From Arthrobotrys musiformis (Eukaryota; Ascomycota; Orbiliomycetes; Orbiliales; Orbiliaceae): a DNA stretch of 64,000 nucleotides. The position numbers and the translations under genes are program-made. Numbering within the stretch: position 1 is the stretch's first letter; each line of letters opens with the position of its first letter. The DNA lies in assembly GCA_036971715.1 (NCBI GenBank), contig JAVHJL010000004.1:3472001-3536000 (forward strand), written 5' to 3'. Under the pieces are notes generated by a model. The model was not told where the DNA came from. It saw only the letters and a list, made by a program, of their open reading frames with translations, and ran no database searches. Positions 34,112 to 46,076 of this stretch are shown here, piece by piece.

Positions 34112-35445
34112 ATTGCATCAATCTAAACGAACTTGATATTCTTTTTTGTTAGCTGGCGGGGTACACTGGATTTTATATCTAGAGCTTTCTTTCTCTTTTC
34201 TTTTATTTCCTTTTAACTTTTTTCTTATTTAATTTATACTTTTATATGTTTATATAGCCGTTCATTTTTATGACATGTTTTAGCGGATACTATCAACGGA
34301 ATTCATTCATTCATCCACCAATTTTATTGATATATCGATATCCTTAATCCTTAAGGTTATCATGTTACATGTTGTAAAAGAATTGAGGTCGTTTAATCCG
34401 AGTTTTTCGAATTTCCTCGCCAAGCCACTCGACCCCTGATACAATAAAAGGCCTTATACGTCAAAAGTGAGAAGAAAGTTTGCTGACATCATCTAGCAAC
34501 ACTGCCGCATCGAAGAACAAGAATTAGAAGGGCAGAGATGGTATATATAGCTTGCAGATGACTGCGCACGGCTCCACACGTACGTAGTCAAGATATAGAT
34601 GTATCAACGTGTAAGTACGGTTTGTTTGTAAAGAATCTTAGGCTCCACTCCATGGCATTTTTTCAGCCTCTCGACTCAATGAAAAATGCGGGTGATGTGA
34701 AAGAACGGTGATTACCCCAGCTGCAGTTGGAGCTGTGGGTTAGAGTTATAGTTAGACAAGGGGGGAAGTTGTAACCAAACCTGGATTGTCTATTCGGCGG
34801 CCTGTGCCATGTCCATGCTCAGTCAGCTCGCCGCCACCGCCCTCTCACGCACAAATATTACCCTCTAACGAGATCTCACGCTTCATACGGCTTATATAAT
34901 CCCTCCCCGCAGACATCAGCTTCCTTTTTCCTCTTTTTTTCTATCGTAATTTTTCCTGACGACGCAAAAAAGGGTTCTTTCCCGTCGGAGGCGGGTATAC
35001 GTATATTCTGTAACGTTTGTCTTATATCCACGCCGTTTTCTGCTATATCCAACGGGGGGGTTTAACCTTAAGTAACCTTTTTGTCCCATTCACGTCGAAA
35101 AAATCCCGTGCAGTAGTGGCTGACATTAAAAGTCTTGGGAGAGACAACAGCGTGGAGCTGGCCAAGCTTGAGGTATACGTATAATAAGGCGGATTTGGCC
35201 TTGCGGGGAGAAAAGAAGAGAGGGTTTAATCTTACTTTATTTCTTGTTCCTTTTTTTCTTTCCTTACTTCGTTCTTTTTTTGTTTTTTCGCGACTTCGTT
35301 ATTTGAAGTATCTTTTTGTCCTGTTCCCCCCCTTTGAGGATTCTATAACGTCCTTTTGGCTGGAGAACGACGACGGCTGTTTAGTTCGGTTCGGCGAGTG
35401 GTTGGAATGCAACAGGGTCAACGCACTTTGACGACATTCGGACTG

Positions 35446-35490
35446 ATTGGCTATACAATATCTACGACTTCTTGATTGAGGACTATAAAG
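35446..35490 (+). promoter_or_regulatory. Inverted CCAAT box and TATA-like element
   Basis: ATTGG (35446-35450) is CCAAT on the other strand, and TATAAAG lies at 35484-35490. Both lie 140-180 bases before the ATG at 35628, a plausible core promoter arrangement. The call is positional only. Confidence 0.4.
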
Positions 35491-35607
35491 AGGCTTCGAT
35501 TGCAAAGTTATATCGCCCCATCGTTCTTCCAATTTCGACCCACCTTCATTTACAATTACTTCCATTGGATCTAATCACTATCTAAACCTACCTAAAATCT
35601 AAAATCG

Positions 35608-35627
35608 AAAAAAAAAAAAAAAAAAAA
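35608..35627 (+). repeat. Poly(A) tract abutting the start codon
   Basis: Twenty A precede ATG 35628 without interruption. If transcribed, the mRNA would have an A-only leader immediately before the start codon. Confidence 0.85.
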
Positions 35628-36826
35628 ATGCCATTCGGATTCCACAAAAAGGACAAAGCAGGCGACTACGCCGACTACCCAACCCCACCACCCGCCGGCG
35701 GACACGAATCCAATTCCCGTCCCCAAAACCCCTCCCTCCAAACCGGTCCAGGGGCGCCGGAATTCCGCATGTTCCGCTCGGACACAACAACCCAAGAAGA
35801 GATATTCGCACCGACATACCAAGCCCGCGATCCGTACCATACATCCGTCACATCCCCCACCTCACCGGACTCCCAGAAACCGCAGAAGAAGCGATTATCG
35901 TTCCTTCGACGCCATTCTTCGTCCAGTGGACCGCCGCAGGCGAGCGGGAGTAGTGAGCATGTACCGACTGATTTGATCAGTCCTACGACTGAGGGGAATA
36001 AAGGCGAGCAGGAGGACAAATGGGAGTGGAGGGCCAGTCAATTGGGTCTCGGAGGCGCGGGGGGCGCGGGGAATACACCGACGAGGGAGAGGAGTCGGAG
36101 TAGGAGTTTCAGCGATCAGGGCACCGACAAGGATATCCAAGAAGCAATCAGATTGCATGAAGCCGGTGGTATGTCCTCTTACCATTTCCTCAAAAGTTCC
36201 TATATATATAAACTATGAATTTTGGCTAATGTTAATATTCCAAAATAGACCTCGAAAACTCAACCAGGCTCTTCCGCCAACTAGCAGACCCACAAGGCGC
36301 AAACAACCCCCTCTCTCAAGTCCTCTATGGCCTCGCCCTCCGTCACGGCTGGGGTACTCCCCCCAACTCCGCCGAAGCGATAAAATACCTCCAAGCCGCA
36401 GCCGCAAACTCCGCATCAATAGAACAAGAAGCCCTGAAAGCCGGAATGAAAAAGGGCGGTGCCGCAAAAGGCGAATTAGTCCTCGCCATATTCGAATTGG
36501 GAAATTGTTTCAGACACGGGTGGGGCACGGAGAAAGACCCCGTCGCGGCGTTCAATTATTATCAAACTGCTGCGAATTTGGGGGACACGGATGCGATGAA
36601 TGAGACTGCTTGGTGTTATTTGAATGGGTATGGGTTGAAGAAGAAGGATAAGGTCAGTTACCTTTCAGTATAATCCTAGACCTTTTTGGGATAATGATAT
36701 CTAACATGATATGGAAAACACTAGTGGCTAGCGGCGAAATACTACCGTCTCGCAGAAGAGAACGGGAACAAAACCGTCGGTAACTCGTGGATATACAAGG
36801 ACAAATACGTCAACCCTCCAAAGTAA
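35628..36826 (+). CDS. Sel1-repeat protein
   Basis: Three exons: 35628..36168, 36249..36652 and 36725..36826, giving 348 aa. The N-terminal half is disordered, Pro/Ser-rich and basic (KKRLSFLRRHSSSSG), with likely phosphorylation sites. The C-terminal half has Sel1-type helical repeats: LSQVLYGLALRHGWGTP, LAIFELGNCFRHGWGTEKD and ETAWCYLNGYGLKKKDK, ending in WLAAKYYRLAEENG. Sel1 repeats are protein-binding scaffolds. Fungal proteins of this shape are often annotated as Nif1-like cell-cycle regulators or Dsf2-like, but I cannot choose a function from sequence. Junctions are phase-perfect (introns of 80 and 72 nt). It is preceded by the poly(A) leader and convergent with ALG6. Confidence 0.85.
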
Positions 36827-37130
36827 TAAACCAAAAAGGTAATGAATAAATTTACTGCACAACGAGTTGGCTACTTATCTATCAAACATCGAATTTTGTT
36901 GTCTACAGCGCAGCAGAATCGGAGATCACAACTGTTTGGCCATGAAAGCACATCAATTAGCGCAGAGTCTTGTCTTGTATTGTTACTTATAATATATCCA
37001 ATAGCGTTCATCTAAAATCTATATCCCTTCATAATATCCCCTGCTTTAGTACCATCTCGCTTTTAATTACATTCTAACGCAAATTAAAGCTAAAAATATA
37101 CAAATCGAACGAAAAAATAAAAAAAGAAGA
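36827..37130. other. Convergent 3' region, Sel1-repeat gene and ALG6
   Basis: About 300 A/T-rich bases between converging genes, holding both 3' UTRs. Nothing else is seen. Confidence 0.6.
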
Positions 37131-39010
37131 TCACTCAACCTTCTTCAACCTCTCCTTCTCCTCCTCTCCTCCACCACCCCCGACCAAATACTCATCCAAC
37201 AACCCTGCCTCCTCAGCCATCCGGTACAGCACCCAAATATACATACACCCAAACGCCCCAAAACATAGCACCACATTACCCACCACCCAAATATCAGGGA
37301 ACCTTTCCACAATTCCCTCTGTAATCGTAAGCTCCGCGATATGTAACCCTATAGCACCGGCGTATACCCCCAAATGCAGGATTTTAGCATATAGTGACGA
37401 CGGCAGCTCATGGAGGGAGAGTAGCCACGACCACAGAGCTGTTAGGACTGTGTATTGCAGTCCGAGCCCCTCACGCTTCAGTAAAGGCCACATTCTATTC
37501 ACAATATTAGCATCCACCTCAAGAAGCTTGAAAGGAACAAGGAGTACTCACGAAAACATAGCCACATTGTTAGCCCATCCAACCCAGCTCAACAGATCCC
37601 TATCCAACCCCCCAGCAACAACCAACGTCATCGCCACCATCGGCAAAAGCACACTCTTCTCATGGACCTGAAAGCTGAACAAGAAGAACCCCCAAGCGCA
37701 CCCCGCAACACCCCAGGGTAACAGCCTCTTCTTTGGTCTCAAAAATAACAACAGACAAGGCGGTAGAATGGCGGCTATCGTCATCAGTAACGATATCTTC
37801 TGCAAAGCCGGCGTCGACAGGCGTTCTCGGTATTTAAACACAATGTTTGTAGCACACCAGAAATTCGCGACTTTATCTTCCCACAATCCTCTGGCGAATG
37901 GAAAGACCCGATGGACCATCTGTCCCAATTGCTCCAATCCCGTTTTATCAGGGCCGTGGAAGATGGCAAACGGTGCGACCATTATCCCAAACGTAGAAAT
38001 GACGGTGATACCCAGCAACGCTAACGTCTGGATATCAACCCTCAACAATCCACCGATATTAATCCCATTCCCATTCCCACCCCCAAAGCTAACACACAAC
38101 CCCGCCAGATACGCAAAAACAGCAGGAGCATAATAAAGCCCCATCTGCTTAAACCCCAACCCCATAACGAACAACAAACTCCCCCATAACAATCTATCCG
38201 CCAAAAAACTGGCAAATGCAAGGATGCACAATCCTAACATCACACTGTTGTATTGAAAGTGTCCGTAGTCGATTATTATCAACCCAGGCGAGGAAAGTAG
38301 GATGGCTAGCGCGATTATTCGGTCGTATTTGTCCGTCCCCGTGGCGCGGGAGTACCATTTCGTAAAGATCACGACGGCGGGGATGTAGATTAGGTAATCG
38401 GATACGGCGACGGTTGCTCGCATGAAGACTTTATGGTTGTAGGATTCGTGGCCGCGGGAGGTGAGGAGTGAGAACCAGGATGGATTTACTAGAGATCCTC
38501 TGTATAAATTACAATTCAAATTAGCCTGTCTGTTCAACATCCAAAGGATAGAGCCCCGTTCGACGAACATTTTACCGCACAACCAGCTATGATATGCCGT
38601 CAAAGGCGGATAATCCAATCCCCACCACTGTAGGTCATACCAATACCACTCACTAATAGGGAGGTGAATAGTAAGTTCCATCCAATGCCTCTGTGCCTCA
38701 AAGTCTCCAAACATGGGAGGCGTGTTCTCTCCTATAAACCATCCTCTCAATCAGCATTCATAACCCCAATTGAAGCCAAATCCCAAAAGAAAAAAAATTT
38801 ACCAGAATGCGGTCCATAAGTAACCGCCCACCGAAAAATAAATGCTGTAATGAGGACCGTAGGAATCGCCAACCGTCGCATCGACGAAGTCCGTAGCGGA
38901 TGTAGAAACGACGCCAAGGGGAACGGTTTCGACGGGAGCTGCATGGAGTAAGACCGGACATGACGTTTGCGTTTCCGCGCCTTGTGCGAGGCGCTTGGTG
39001 GAGGCGCCAT
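37131..39010 (-). CDS. ALG6: ER alpha-1,3-glucosyltransferase Alg6
   Basis: Four exons: 39010..38803, 38731..38569, 38499..37552 and 37494..37131, giving about 560 aa. Hallmarks are WAVTYGPHSGENTPPMFGDF, EAQRHWMELT, WYDLQWWGLDYPPLTAYHSW and a C-terminal MWPLLKREGLGLQY. Alg6 adds the first glucose to Man9GlcNAc2-PP-dolichol in the ER lumen, using dolichyl-phosphate-glucose. Many membrane helices are visible. The second intron (38568..38500, 69 nt) is hidden inside an open frame and has a weak GTTCGT donor. Removing it restores CGKIGSLVNPSWF, the family sequence; leaving it in adds 23 residues. A Lys/Glu tail ends the protein. Confidence 0.93.
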
Positions 39011-39769
39011 TTTTGTAGTGTATACCGATAGCTTTTTGCGCGCGCTCGTAGGTTAATTGTCTACCTGTCAAGGTGGTTTCTTTCGGTTCGTGAAAGGTGG
39101 GATGTGGTTTACGTGGATCTCGAGATGTTCGGGTTTAGCTTGGGGGAGCTTAAAGGCTTGGCAACCGCTCCAACCACCAATTGGGTTATGCACAAACAGA
39201 GACACCAAGATTCAGGAACACCATGGGAAGGATCACGAGCGATATGTCAATTGGAGCTCAGTTTTGAAAGATATAAAAAGGTACTTGGACTATACCTCAA
39301 CTTGTTAAAAAATGAAAATAATATGTGAGTGTGCGAAAATGCAATAAATCATGGCCTGGCGCCTTTTGTAAAACAAAATAAAAAAAAAAACCTCGTAATG
39401 GAAAATGCGGCAGATGTAGACGTACAGCTCCCGCCAAAAAAGGATACTCAAAATGCAACTATCATGAGACATCAAAAGAGACAAAGGAGAAGAGATGAGA
39501 AGGGAGAGGAAATCATTGGGCAAGGGAAAAGATAAACTTGTGCCCAGAACATATGTCCTTGAGAACTGTAGCGATATATGTGAAGAGGAGCGAAAGAATG
39601 AAAAAGGATAACCAAACTCCAATGTAAACGCCACTGCTCAAAAACAAGAAGGGCTAGAAAAAGAAGAGAAGAATAAGAAGAAAAAAATATACAATCCGAG
39701 AAAATATATAACCCCATCATCATCTAACTCGTAAAGAAAAGCGAACTCTGACCCTCAGCTCCAGGAAAA
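39011..39769. other. Intergenic, ALG6 promoter and MPS1 3' side
   Basis: About 760 bases between two minus-strand genes. The right part is purine-rich on the plus strand and probably transcribed as MPS1 3' UTR. No gene was recognised. Confidence 0.55.
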
Positions 39770-42202
39770 CTACCGAGCTGTACTTCCCCTCCTCTCCAAC
39801 ATCTTTTTCTTCAGCTTGCCAAACACGTCTTTCGCCCATACCCGGATCTGCTGTTCCGTTGGCGCTCCCTTCTCCTTTGTGTACTCTGCAACATTCTCCA
39901 TCAAGCTAACAAGAACGTCCTCACTGATATCCGCAGCTCCTTCTCTTACTCGATCCGGGTTGAGGAACGGATCCTCGTAGCTAAGCATGTCTCGAATGGT
40001 AAGTCTCTTATCCTTATCCCTCTCGAGGCAGCCTTTCATCGTTGCTATCAGGCTTGCCGGGACCGGTGTGCCGCCGATTCCGGTGCTTGCGTATTCGATT
40101 TCATGTCTCGGATCCGGGATGGCCGACATCTTGTGGTAAAGCGTGCTCAGGTGAGCAAATGGTGTACGACCGTATGTCATTTGGTATAAAATACATCCCA
40201 AACTCCAAACATCGCTTGGTGCACCGAGTTTATGCAGGCGCGGGGCTGCTCTGCCATCCGATGTTGTCTTGCCGGAGTTGAAATCAACAATGGTCTCAGG
40301 CGCCATATAGCTCACTGTTCCAACTTGGTGCTCACGATGGACATTAACCGTATCGTCTTGAATAGCGTTGGCAATTCCAAAATCAATGAGCTTAAGCCGA
40401 CCCTGGACCAAGAGGAAGTTGGCGGGTTTCAAATCGCTATGCACGATATTACGAGCGTGCACTGCATCCACGCATTCGAGCATCTCTTTCCAGTAATGCC
40501 TGACAAAAGAGACGTCTAAAGTCGAATCGTCAGAATGATGACGGGAGGTGATGATTCGATTTAGATCGGATTCGCCGCATTCAAGCAGCTAAAACAAAAC
40601 AATTAGCTCTAGTCCATCAAAGGTTTAATTTCAGGTGAAGCTTACCACTGTGAGAGTACTGCGTTCATCATTAATTTCGTAGTCAAACAGTCTCACAACC
40701 CGATCCACATCTTGCAGCTTGCGTAGCAAGTCGATTTCACCCTTGAAGCCGCGGATGGTAGCTTCATCTTGCTTTTCAAGCATAACCTTCTTCATGGCGA
40801 GCATCTTATAATTCTCCGCCATAACTTTGTAAACTTTGGCACTTCCACCTCGTCCGATCTGGTCTAGCCTGAGATACTGCTTGCCATTAACAATTACATG
40901 CTGCCGTTTCCTTCGAGTTGCTGGTGCTGTTTCTTTCGTCGGGGCCGCAGGTACGGGTGCTGCCTTTGTTTGGGGTGGTGGAGGGGCGGCCCTCCGGGGC
41001 GTGTTCACAGAGAGGGCCCCGAGAGCCCTCCGTGGTGATGTTGGTTGAGGCTCCTGTGGCTTGGGAGCGGACTTTCTTTCAGGGATTGGAGACGGAGGAG
41101 GAGACGGCCGGGACTTTTCGAAAACCGGCTTGCTTATTTCAAAGGATGAACCAAGTTTCTTTGGTTGGGATTGTTCATTCTCTTTGTCAGGAAGGGCATA
41201 AGGCAATGAGAACTTGAGACTGCCTCTGTCCTGAGAAGTAGGCTGGGACGCAGCACTTGTTCTCGAATTCGATCTCGAGACGAGCTTTCCCGCTCCAAAG
41301 TCGAATTCTAGGTTTCCTGCCTGGTAGTTTTGGAGCTGGGCTTTCCTCATCATCTCGACAGGGCTTTCGGGCATATAGTCCCTATGTAGGGGTGACTCTC
41401 TCTTTTTATCCGGAGACTCTCTCTTGGAGGGCACAGCTTGTTCCCTCCAGCTAGCAGAAGACTGCCTCTTCAGCGGATTATACTGATTTGGCGAAGGTCT
41501 GTCTCGGGTAAATTCTAGCGATTCCCGTCGAGTCTCTCCGGCCATAGATATCTTTCTAACGGCAGCATCTATCTCGCGGTCGATCCGGGTTCCCGTATTT
41601 TCCTCCTCTTTCTGGGCGCGTGGCTCATCTAAGAAATCTTGCTTCGTTCCATCGAATTCTTCCTCGGGGCTCGTTAGCTCCTCAATTCCTTGATTGGTAT
41701 AGTCCCGCTTCGGTCCACGAATAGGCATTCCAATTCCCAGTGCTCTAACAGGGCGCTTGGAGATCGTGGTCGGTCGGGCACGGGCAACAGAGCCAATCGT
41801 CCTAGCAATTGTACTCGGTGCATTGAGGCCATCACCGATTCTCGACAAATCGTAGTTCTTCTCAGCAGAACCTTCGCCTGAACCACTACTTCCATTGCTA
41901 ATTCTAGTCACAGACGAGAGATAGGCTCTACGGGCGTTTCTAGCAGCCGGTGTGACGAAATTTCTCGCGGTATGGAAGTCGGGAGAGTGGGCATTGCTAC
42001 TGATTCCACCAGACGAAGACGTCTTGCTACTGGAGCCGGGAGTTTTGCTCCCTGCAGAGCTGCGACGGTCTAGGCCACTGTTTTCAGCCAACAGCTCGTT
42101 GGCCACTGAAGAGAGGACCGGAATATCTCCCAGGATAGAGTCGTCGTCCGAGTCATCGGCGGCGGTAAGACGGTAGGCGGAGGGGGTTTTGAAGGTCGCC
42201 AT
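39770..42202 (-). CDS. MPS1: Spindle checkpoint kinase Mps1/TTK
   Basis: Two exons: 42202..40646 and 40588..39770, with a 58-nt intron (GTAAGC donor), about 791 aa. The N-terminal 440 residues are Ser/Pro-rich and disordered, with many SP/TP sites. The kinase domain (about 445-740) has GRGGSAKVYKV, the catalytic Lys in LAMKKVML, and an HSDLKPANF catalytic loop in place of HRD, as in Mps1 homologues. DFG is present in LIDFGIANAIQ, and VGTVSYMAPETI is the activation-loop end. The intron falls just before LLECGESDLN, the Mps1 hinge. Mps1 phosphorylates Knl1/Spc105 at kinetochores and works in spindle pole duplication. An ACGCGT box lies about 76 bases upstream of the start. Confidence 0.93.
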
Positions 42203-43096
42203 TTGATAGGGGTAAATTGCTGTATATGTCGGTTAGTATTCGTCGATAGGAGGGTCTTTGTCGACTATAAAGACATGACGCGTGGGTTTTGAGAGAATCT
42301 GAGGCTGCTGTTGTGGGGGTTGAAGGAGGTTTGATGAAACCGACGAAGTTTTGAAACTGAGGTGGCTGGTATTTCGAGGAGGTGTTGAGTAATTGACAGC
42401 TGTACTGTATTGGCACAGTTTTTATATGAATATCGTATGTATTTGGGCGGGGCCAGAGCCGTTGGTTCTTCGAAGGAAGTGGTTGAGTTCGAGGATTAAA
42501 GTCGATGATAAGTTGGCGATGATGAGGAAAGGGAGGTTGATGGTGTGGTGGGTGGAAAGGACCGGGGAATAATTGGGATTAAGCGAATCCAGCAGTGTTA
42601 TTGAGGCAGGTGCACGCTTTACCCTATCGCGACGGCCAACAAATTGGTGTTTTGCCCGGTTTGGGAAAGTTGTTTATATTTGAAACCCATTTCTGGCGGT
42701 CTGATTGGCTGTTAATCGAGTGGTTGTCTGAGCGACTGAACCAAAACAGCGAGAAATCCAACAACAATACAACAATACAACACATTCGCTCTCAAATGTG
42801 ACCGCACACTACCTCGTCTCGAGGCCCTTCTTATATTAGCACATAGCCTTATGTCTACACATTGTCCCAATAATACAGTCCAGCTAGCTGCATGTCCAAT
42901 TCTTTCTATTCCATTAAGATATAGAATGTTAGAAGAATCTTACATAGATTGTGGTAATCTTGACGATTATATATCATAGTATAGTATAGTCTAGTTACAA
43001 GACGGATTATCGTATACAAATAATTATAAATACATGGGATGGACATGAGAAAACTGGAAGAAATTGGCCGAACCAATACAAAGAAAGCCTACCCTC
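42203..43096. other. Intergenic, MPS1 promoter and 3' side of the secreted-protein gene
   Basis: About 900 bases without a supportable gene. The first 400 bases contain the MPS1 promoter, with an MluI cell-cycle box and a TATAAAG on the plus strand. The right half is A/T-rich. Confidence 0.5.
42278..42283. promoter_or_regulatory. ACGCGT (MluI cell-cycle box) upstream of MPS1
   Basis: A perfect ACGCGT lies 76-81 bases before the MPS1 start codon. In ascomycetes this is the core site of the MBF (Mbp1/Swi6-type) G1/S factor. Binding here is inferred from position. Confidence 0.45.
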
Positions 43097-44287
43097 CTAC
43101 TTGGGGGCCTTATTAGCTTCGAAGCTAGTGCTTTTACGGTTTGGGCCTTTGTCAAGCCGCTTCCCGCCAACCAGGCCGTATGGTGTCCAGCACCGAACAC
43201 TACCAGGCTGGATATATGGCGTCGAAGGCCAATTGAATTGTACATCTGTCCCATATCCACCCACTTCACGAAGTACTTCCCCCGTACAGTCATCATTTTG
43301 GTATATCGAACAGGAGCACCCACTCGCGTTGGCATATCGGATATATTGACCCCATCCCTCCCTCCGCTGCCGTTCTGGAGGATCCGGCGCCCAACAGCGA
43401 CTACCCCCAGCAGCCTTGTCTGCTCTTATGGTATCTCTATCGAAATACAACTCCTGGTACCAAAACTGAAGTTCTGAATAGCCATCCAAAAGGTTGAAAT
43501 ACAAATTATACTTCCCATTCGGTTCGTGTGCATCTCCACCGTTTGTGAGAGTGACGTGGCAGTATTCGAAATCATCATAGTGGTCGTTATTGAGACAGCG
43601 AAAACTCTCGATTTTTGCCCACGCATCTCTCGGAAGTTCGCCGCTACTATCATGTCGAGAATACCCCAAGAAATGTTCCTGACAGTCAGGCTTGGTGTAA
43701 AATTTACAATCACAGTGCCCCGTTGTGACACTGTACCGTATTTCGTCCAGCAAATCAGGTTTGACATCCGCAATATTCCAACACCTCTGCTGCTTTTGAA
43801 GCAAACTCCCCGACCTGCCGAGCGGGTATCCCTCCCATCGTGTGTAACTTTTCCACCCGTACCCGGGCTCCGTGTTCCTAAACCAAGGGTGTTTATACAG
43901 GCCGACTTTGCATTCTCGGCCATTGAAGTCCTCTTCTTTGGTACGATCCTCACCCTCAAGAGGTGGCGCCCATCCTGGTCCCGAGGGCTCTGGTACCGGC
44001 GGCTCCACCAGACCTGTTGGAACACTCGCGGGATTTGCTAACGTAAAACTTCGAACCTTCTCGCCAATTCCGCGAAATATTGGGACAACCCCCCGAGCTT
44101 CTAGACCTGGAACGTAGTTATCCAGTTCCGGTGCCGAGTTCGGGACAGGATCAAATTCTTGGGTCGTAGCAGTGGGCTCATAATGGTGGTCTTGGGGCCG
44201 TGCATGAACGAAAGGGAGTATACAGCAGGCAGCCCCTATGCAAAAAGCAAATAGAAGGGCTCGATTTGAGAGCCGCGGCCTCTGCAT
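43097..44287 (-). CDS. Secreted cysteine-rich protein with duplicated module
   Basis: A single-exon gene of 396 aa starting at ATG 44287. Residues 1-30 form a clear signal peptide (basic start, then LLFAFCIGAACCILPFVHA). No later membrane helix or GPI signal is seen, so the mature protein is probably secreted. I do not recognise a named domain. Two halves share a pattern: RCW, then G-x-C-x-C followed by DC, then a Gly/Asp spacer and a closing RC. In half one these are QQRCWNI, TGHCDCKFYTKPDC and FRCLN; in half two SRCWAPD, SGCSCSIYQNDDC and VRCWTP. An internal duplication with paired cysteines suggests disulfide-linked repeats. Candidate roles include extracellular adhesion or host interaction, but this is inference. 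Confidence 0.75.
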   Translation of the reverse strand: MQRPRLSNRALLFAFCIGAACCILPFVHARPQDHHYEPTATTQEFDPVPNSAPELDNYVPGLEARGVVPIFRGIGEKVRSFTLANPASVPTGLVEPPVPEPSGPGWAPPLEGEDRTKEEDFNGRECKVGLYKHPWFRNTEPGYGWKSYTRWEGYPLGRSGSLLQKQQRCWNIADVKPDLLDEIRYSVTTGHCDCKFYTKPDCQEHFLGYSRHDSSGELPRDAWAKIESFRCLNNDHYDDFEYCHVTLTNGGDAHEPNGKYNLYFNLLDGYSELQFWYQELYFDRDTIRADKAAGGSRCWAPDPPERQRREGWGQYIRYANASGCSCSIYQNDDCTGEVLREVGGYGTDVQFNWPSTPYIQPGSVRCWTPYGLVGGKRLDKGPNRKSTSFEANKAPK

Positions 44288-46076
44288 ATCGATAACGAAA
44301 GGCGTTCTTTGATGTGTGACCGCGGGCTAGTTTCTAACTTCTTATCTCCAATAACGAGAGCAATCTTTGCAATTTGTGCAATATAATAATGACGATATAA
44401 AACGAGGAAATTTTGTGTTTTTGTTGCTGTATATACACATCTATATGTATAAGTTGGTAGATCTTGGGTTGTGTATGCGTATGGGTTCTATGTAAAGTTT
44501 TTTTTCAACTATATTGACAATTCATGGCCTTTAATTTATAAACACTTCAAACTTTTCCCATTGAAATATTATCGTAGGCAACTAGGTGGTCGGATTCGAA
44601 CGAACCAAGTTTATGCGCATACGAGTTTGCTCTGTGTGGTTTTTTGGACTCCATCTATAATTATAAATGTAATTATAAAATTAATTATATACATGTAAAG
44701 CTCTTTTTATCAATTTGAAACTTCTAGAAGCGCTCGATTTATAAATTTAGTTATTTGTTGGGTTGGAAACATCGATATAGATACGATTCAGCCTCGGAAC
44801 GAGACCTTTTGTCAGCTTGAATGTCTATAGGCTGAGCGTAGATCTACTCAATTGATCAAACTATCTTATCTGGCACTTGTATGCAGTTTAGTTTGAATCG
44901 AATCCTAAATTTTGCCATCCAACCGAAGCAAGTCCCTCGAACACACCAGTTTTATGTTGGTATATACCTATATATATATTTCTATCAGCCTGAACGAGTA
45001 ATTTCTCTGCAAGCATCTAAACATCTGGCCTGGCATCAATCATGTATCGGTTTAAACGTTTCTTTCGTGCACCTAGTATAGAGACATGCACCGTATAACT
45101 AGTTGTACGGAATATTAATAGACATAGCCTGGAATTCAAGTATGACGACACTAACCTTAGTGTTGGGTGTTATATCAATGCACCTCGAAGCGCCGGACCA
45201 CTGCACTGCGATGCCCATGTATAGAACATGTCAACATTGACCGAAAGCCTAGAAATTTCAACATCGATACACCTCCCGAAATACCACCACGGTAAACCCG
45301 GGAATCTTTACTTGTAGGAGGCGTATAACTGGCAAACTTTACTGTCACTTTATCGATCCCACCTTTTTTGTGGTGGTATATACCTAGGTACGTAACTCAA
45401 CAGACATAGATGTCCAGAATTTGGGAGCATTTTACCGCCCTCAAGCTTGGCTAGTTGTCTCGTCCCCAGCCCGCCCGGGCGAAAGGTGGTGCTGCGCAGG
45501 AGACAACCTGGCTAGGTTATTTACACATACACTCTAAGATACCAACTTAGATCGCAGACTATTACATCACCGCCATGGGGTAAGATTTTCTTTCCAAACT
45601 GGGGTTCGGTTTGGATATTTATCTCCCCTCCATTTCGGCATGCGTTTGGATAAAGCGCGTCATCTTCAGCTTGTTGGATGTTTACGGTTATTATTAGGCC
45701 ATCTTATGTGCTTAAACAGTTGGCACAATGTTGGATGTACAGACTAGCAGTCGCTCCAGACTAAGGCCAGCACATTCTTTTAGATATCCGAATAGATAAA
45801 ACGTACTTTTGAGAAACCCCCTTGTAATTGTCTACGAATTCGAGTAGTTAGAAAACAACAAAGAACGCCGGTACATGCTTCCCACATTAACGCCTCAATA
45901 GCCCAGAAACAAAAGGGGGTATCCATCGTGTAGACAAATTATTCGAAGGAGAAGCTCAAAATAAAAGTTGTGCAATTTTCATCTTTCCGTCCTTTCGCAA
46001 ATTTGGGTTACTTGGAATCCGTCCGTCAAGGCCCTATGATTGGTTGTCTTTTCATACCACCTCAGGCTCCACTACC
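44288..46076. other. Intergenic, 1.8 kb
   Basis: Upstream of the secreted-protein gene and downstream of the TFIIF beta gene, both on the minus strand. It is strongly A/T-rich between 44330 and 45000. A T-arm-like sequence at about 44590 does not fold as a tRNA. No gene was recognised. Confidence 0.5.

Larger units (their letters stand above)
34112..35627. other. Intergenic, upstream region of the Sel1-repeat gene
   Basis: About 1.5 kb without a gene. It should contain the bZIP 3' UTR on the left. On the right lies a likely promoter with an inverted CCAAT box, a TATAAAG and a poly(A) leader. Confidence 0.5.

Noticed and set aside
44590..44606. GGATTCGAAC sequence, like a tRNA T-loop
   Set aside because: No cloverleaf can be drawn; it is isolated in A/T-rich DNA.
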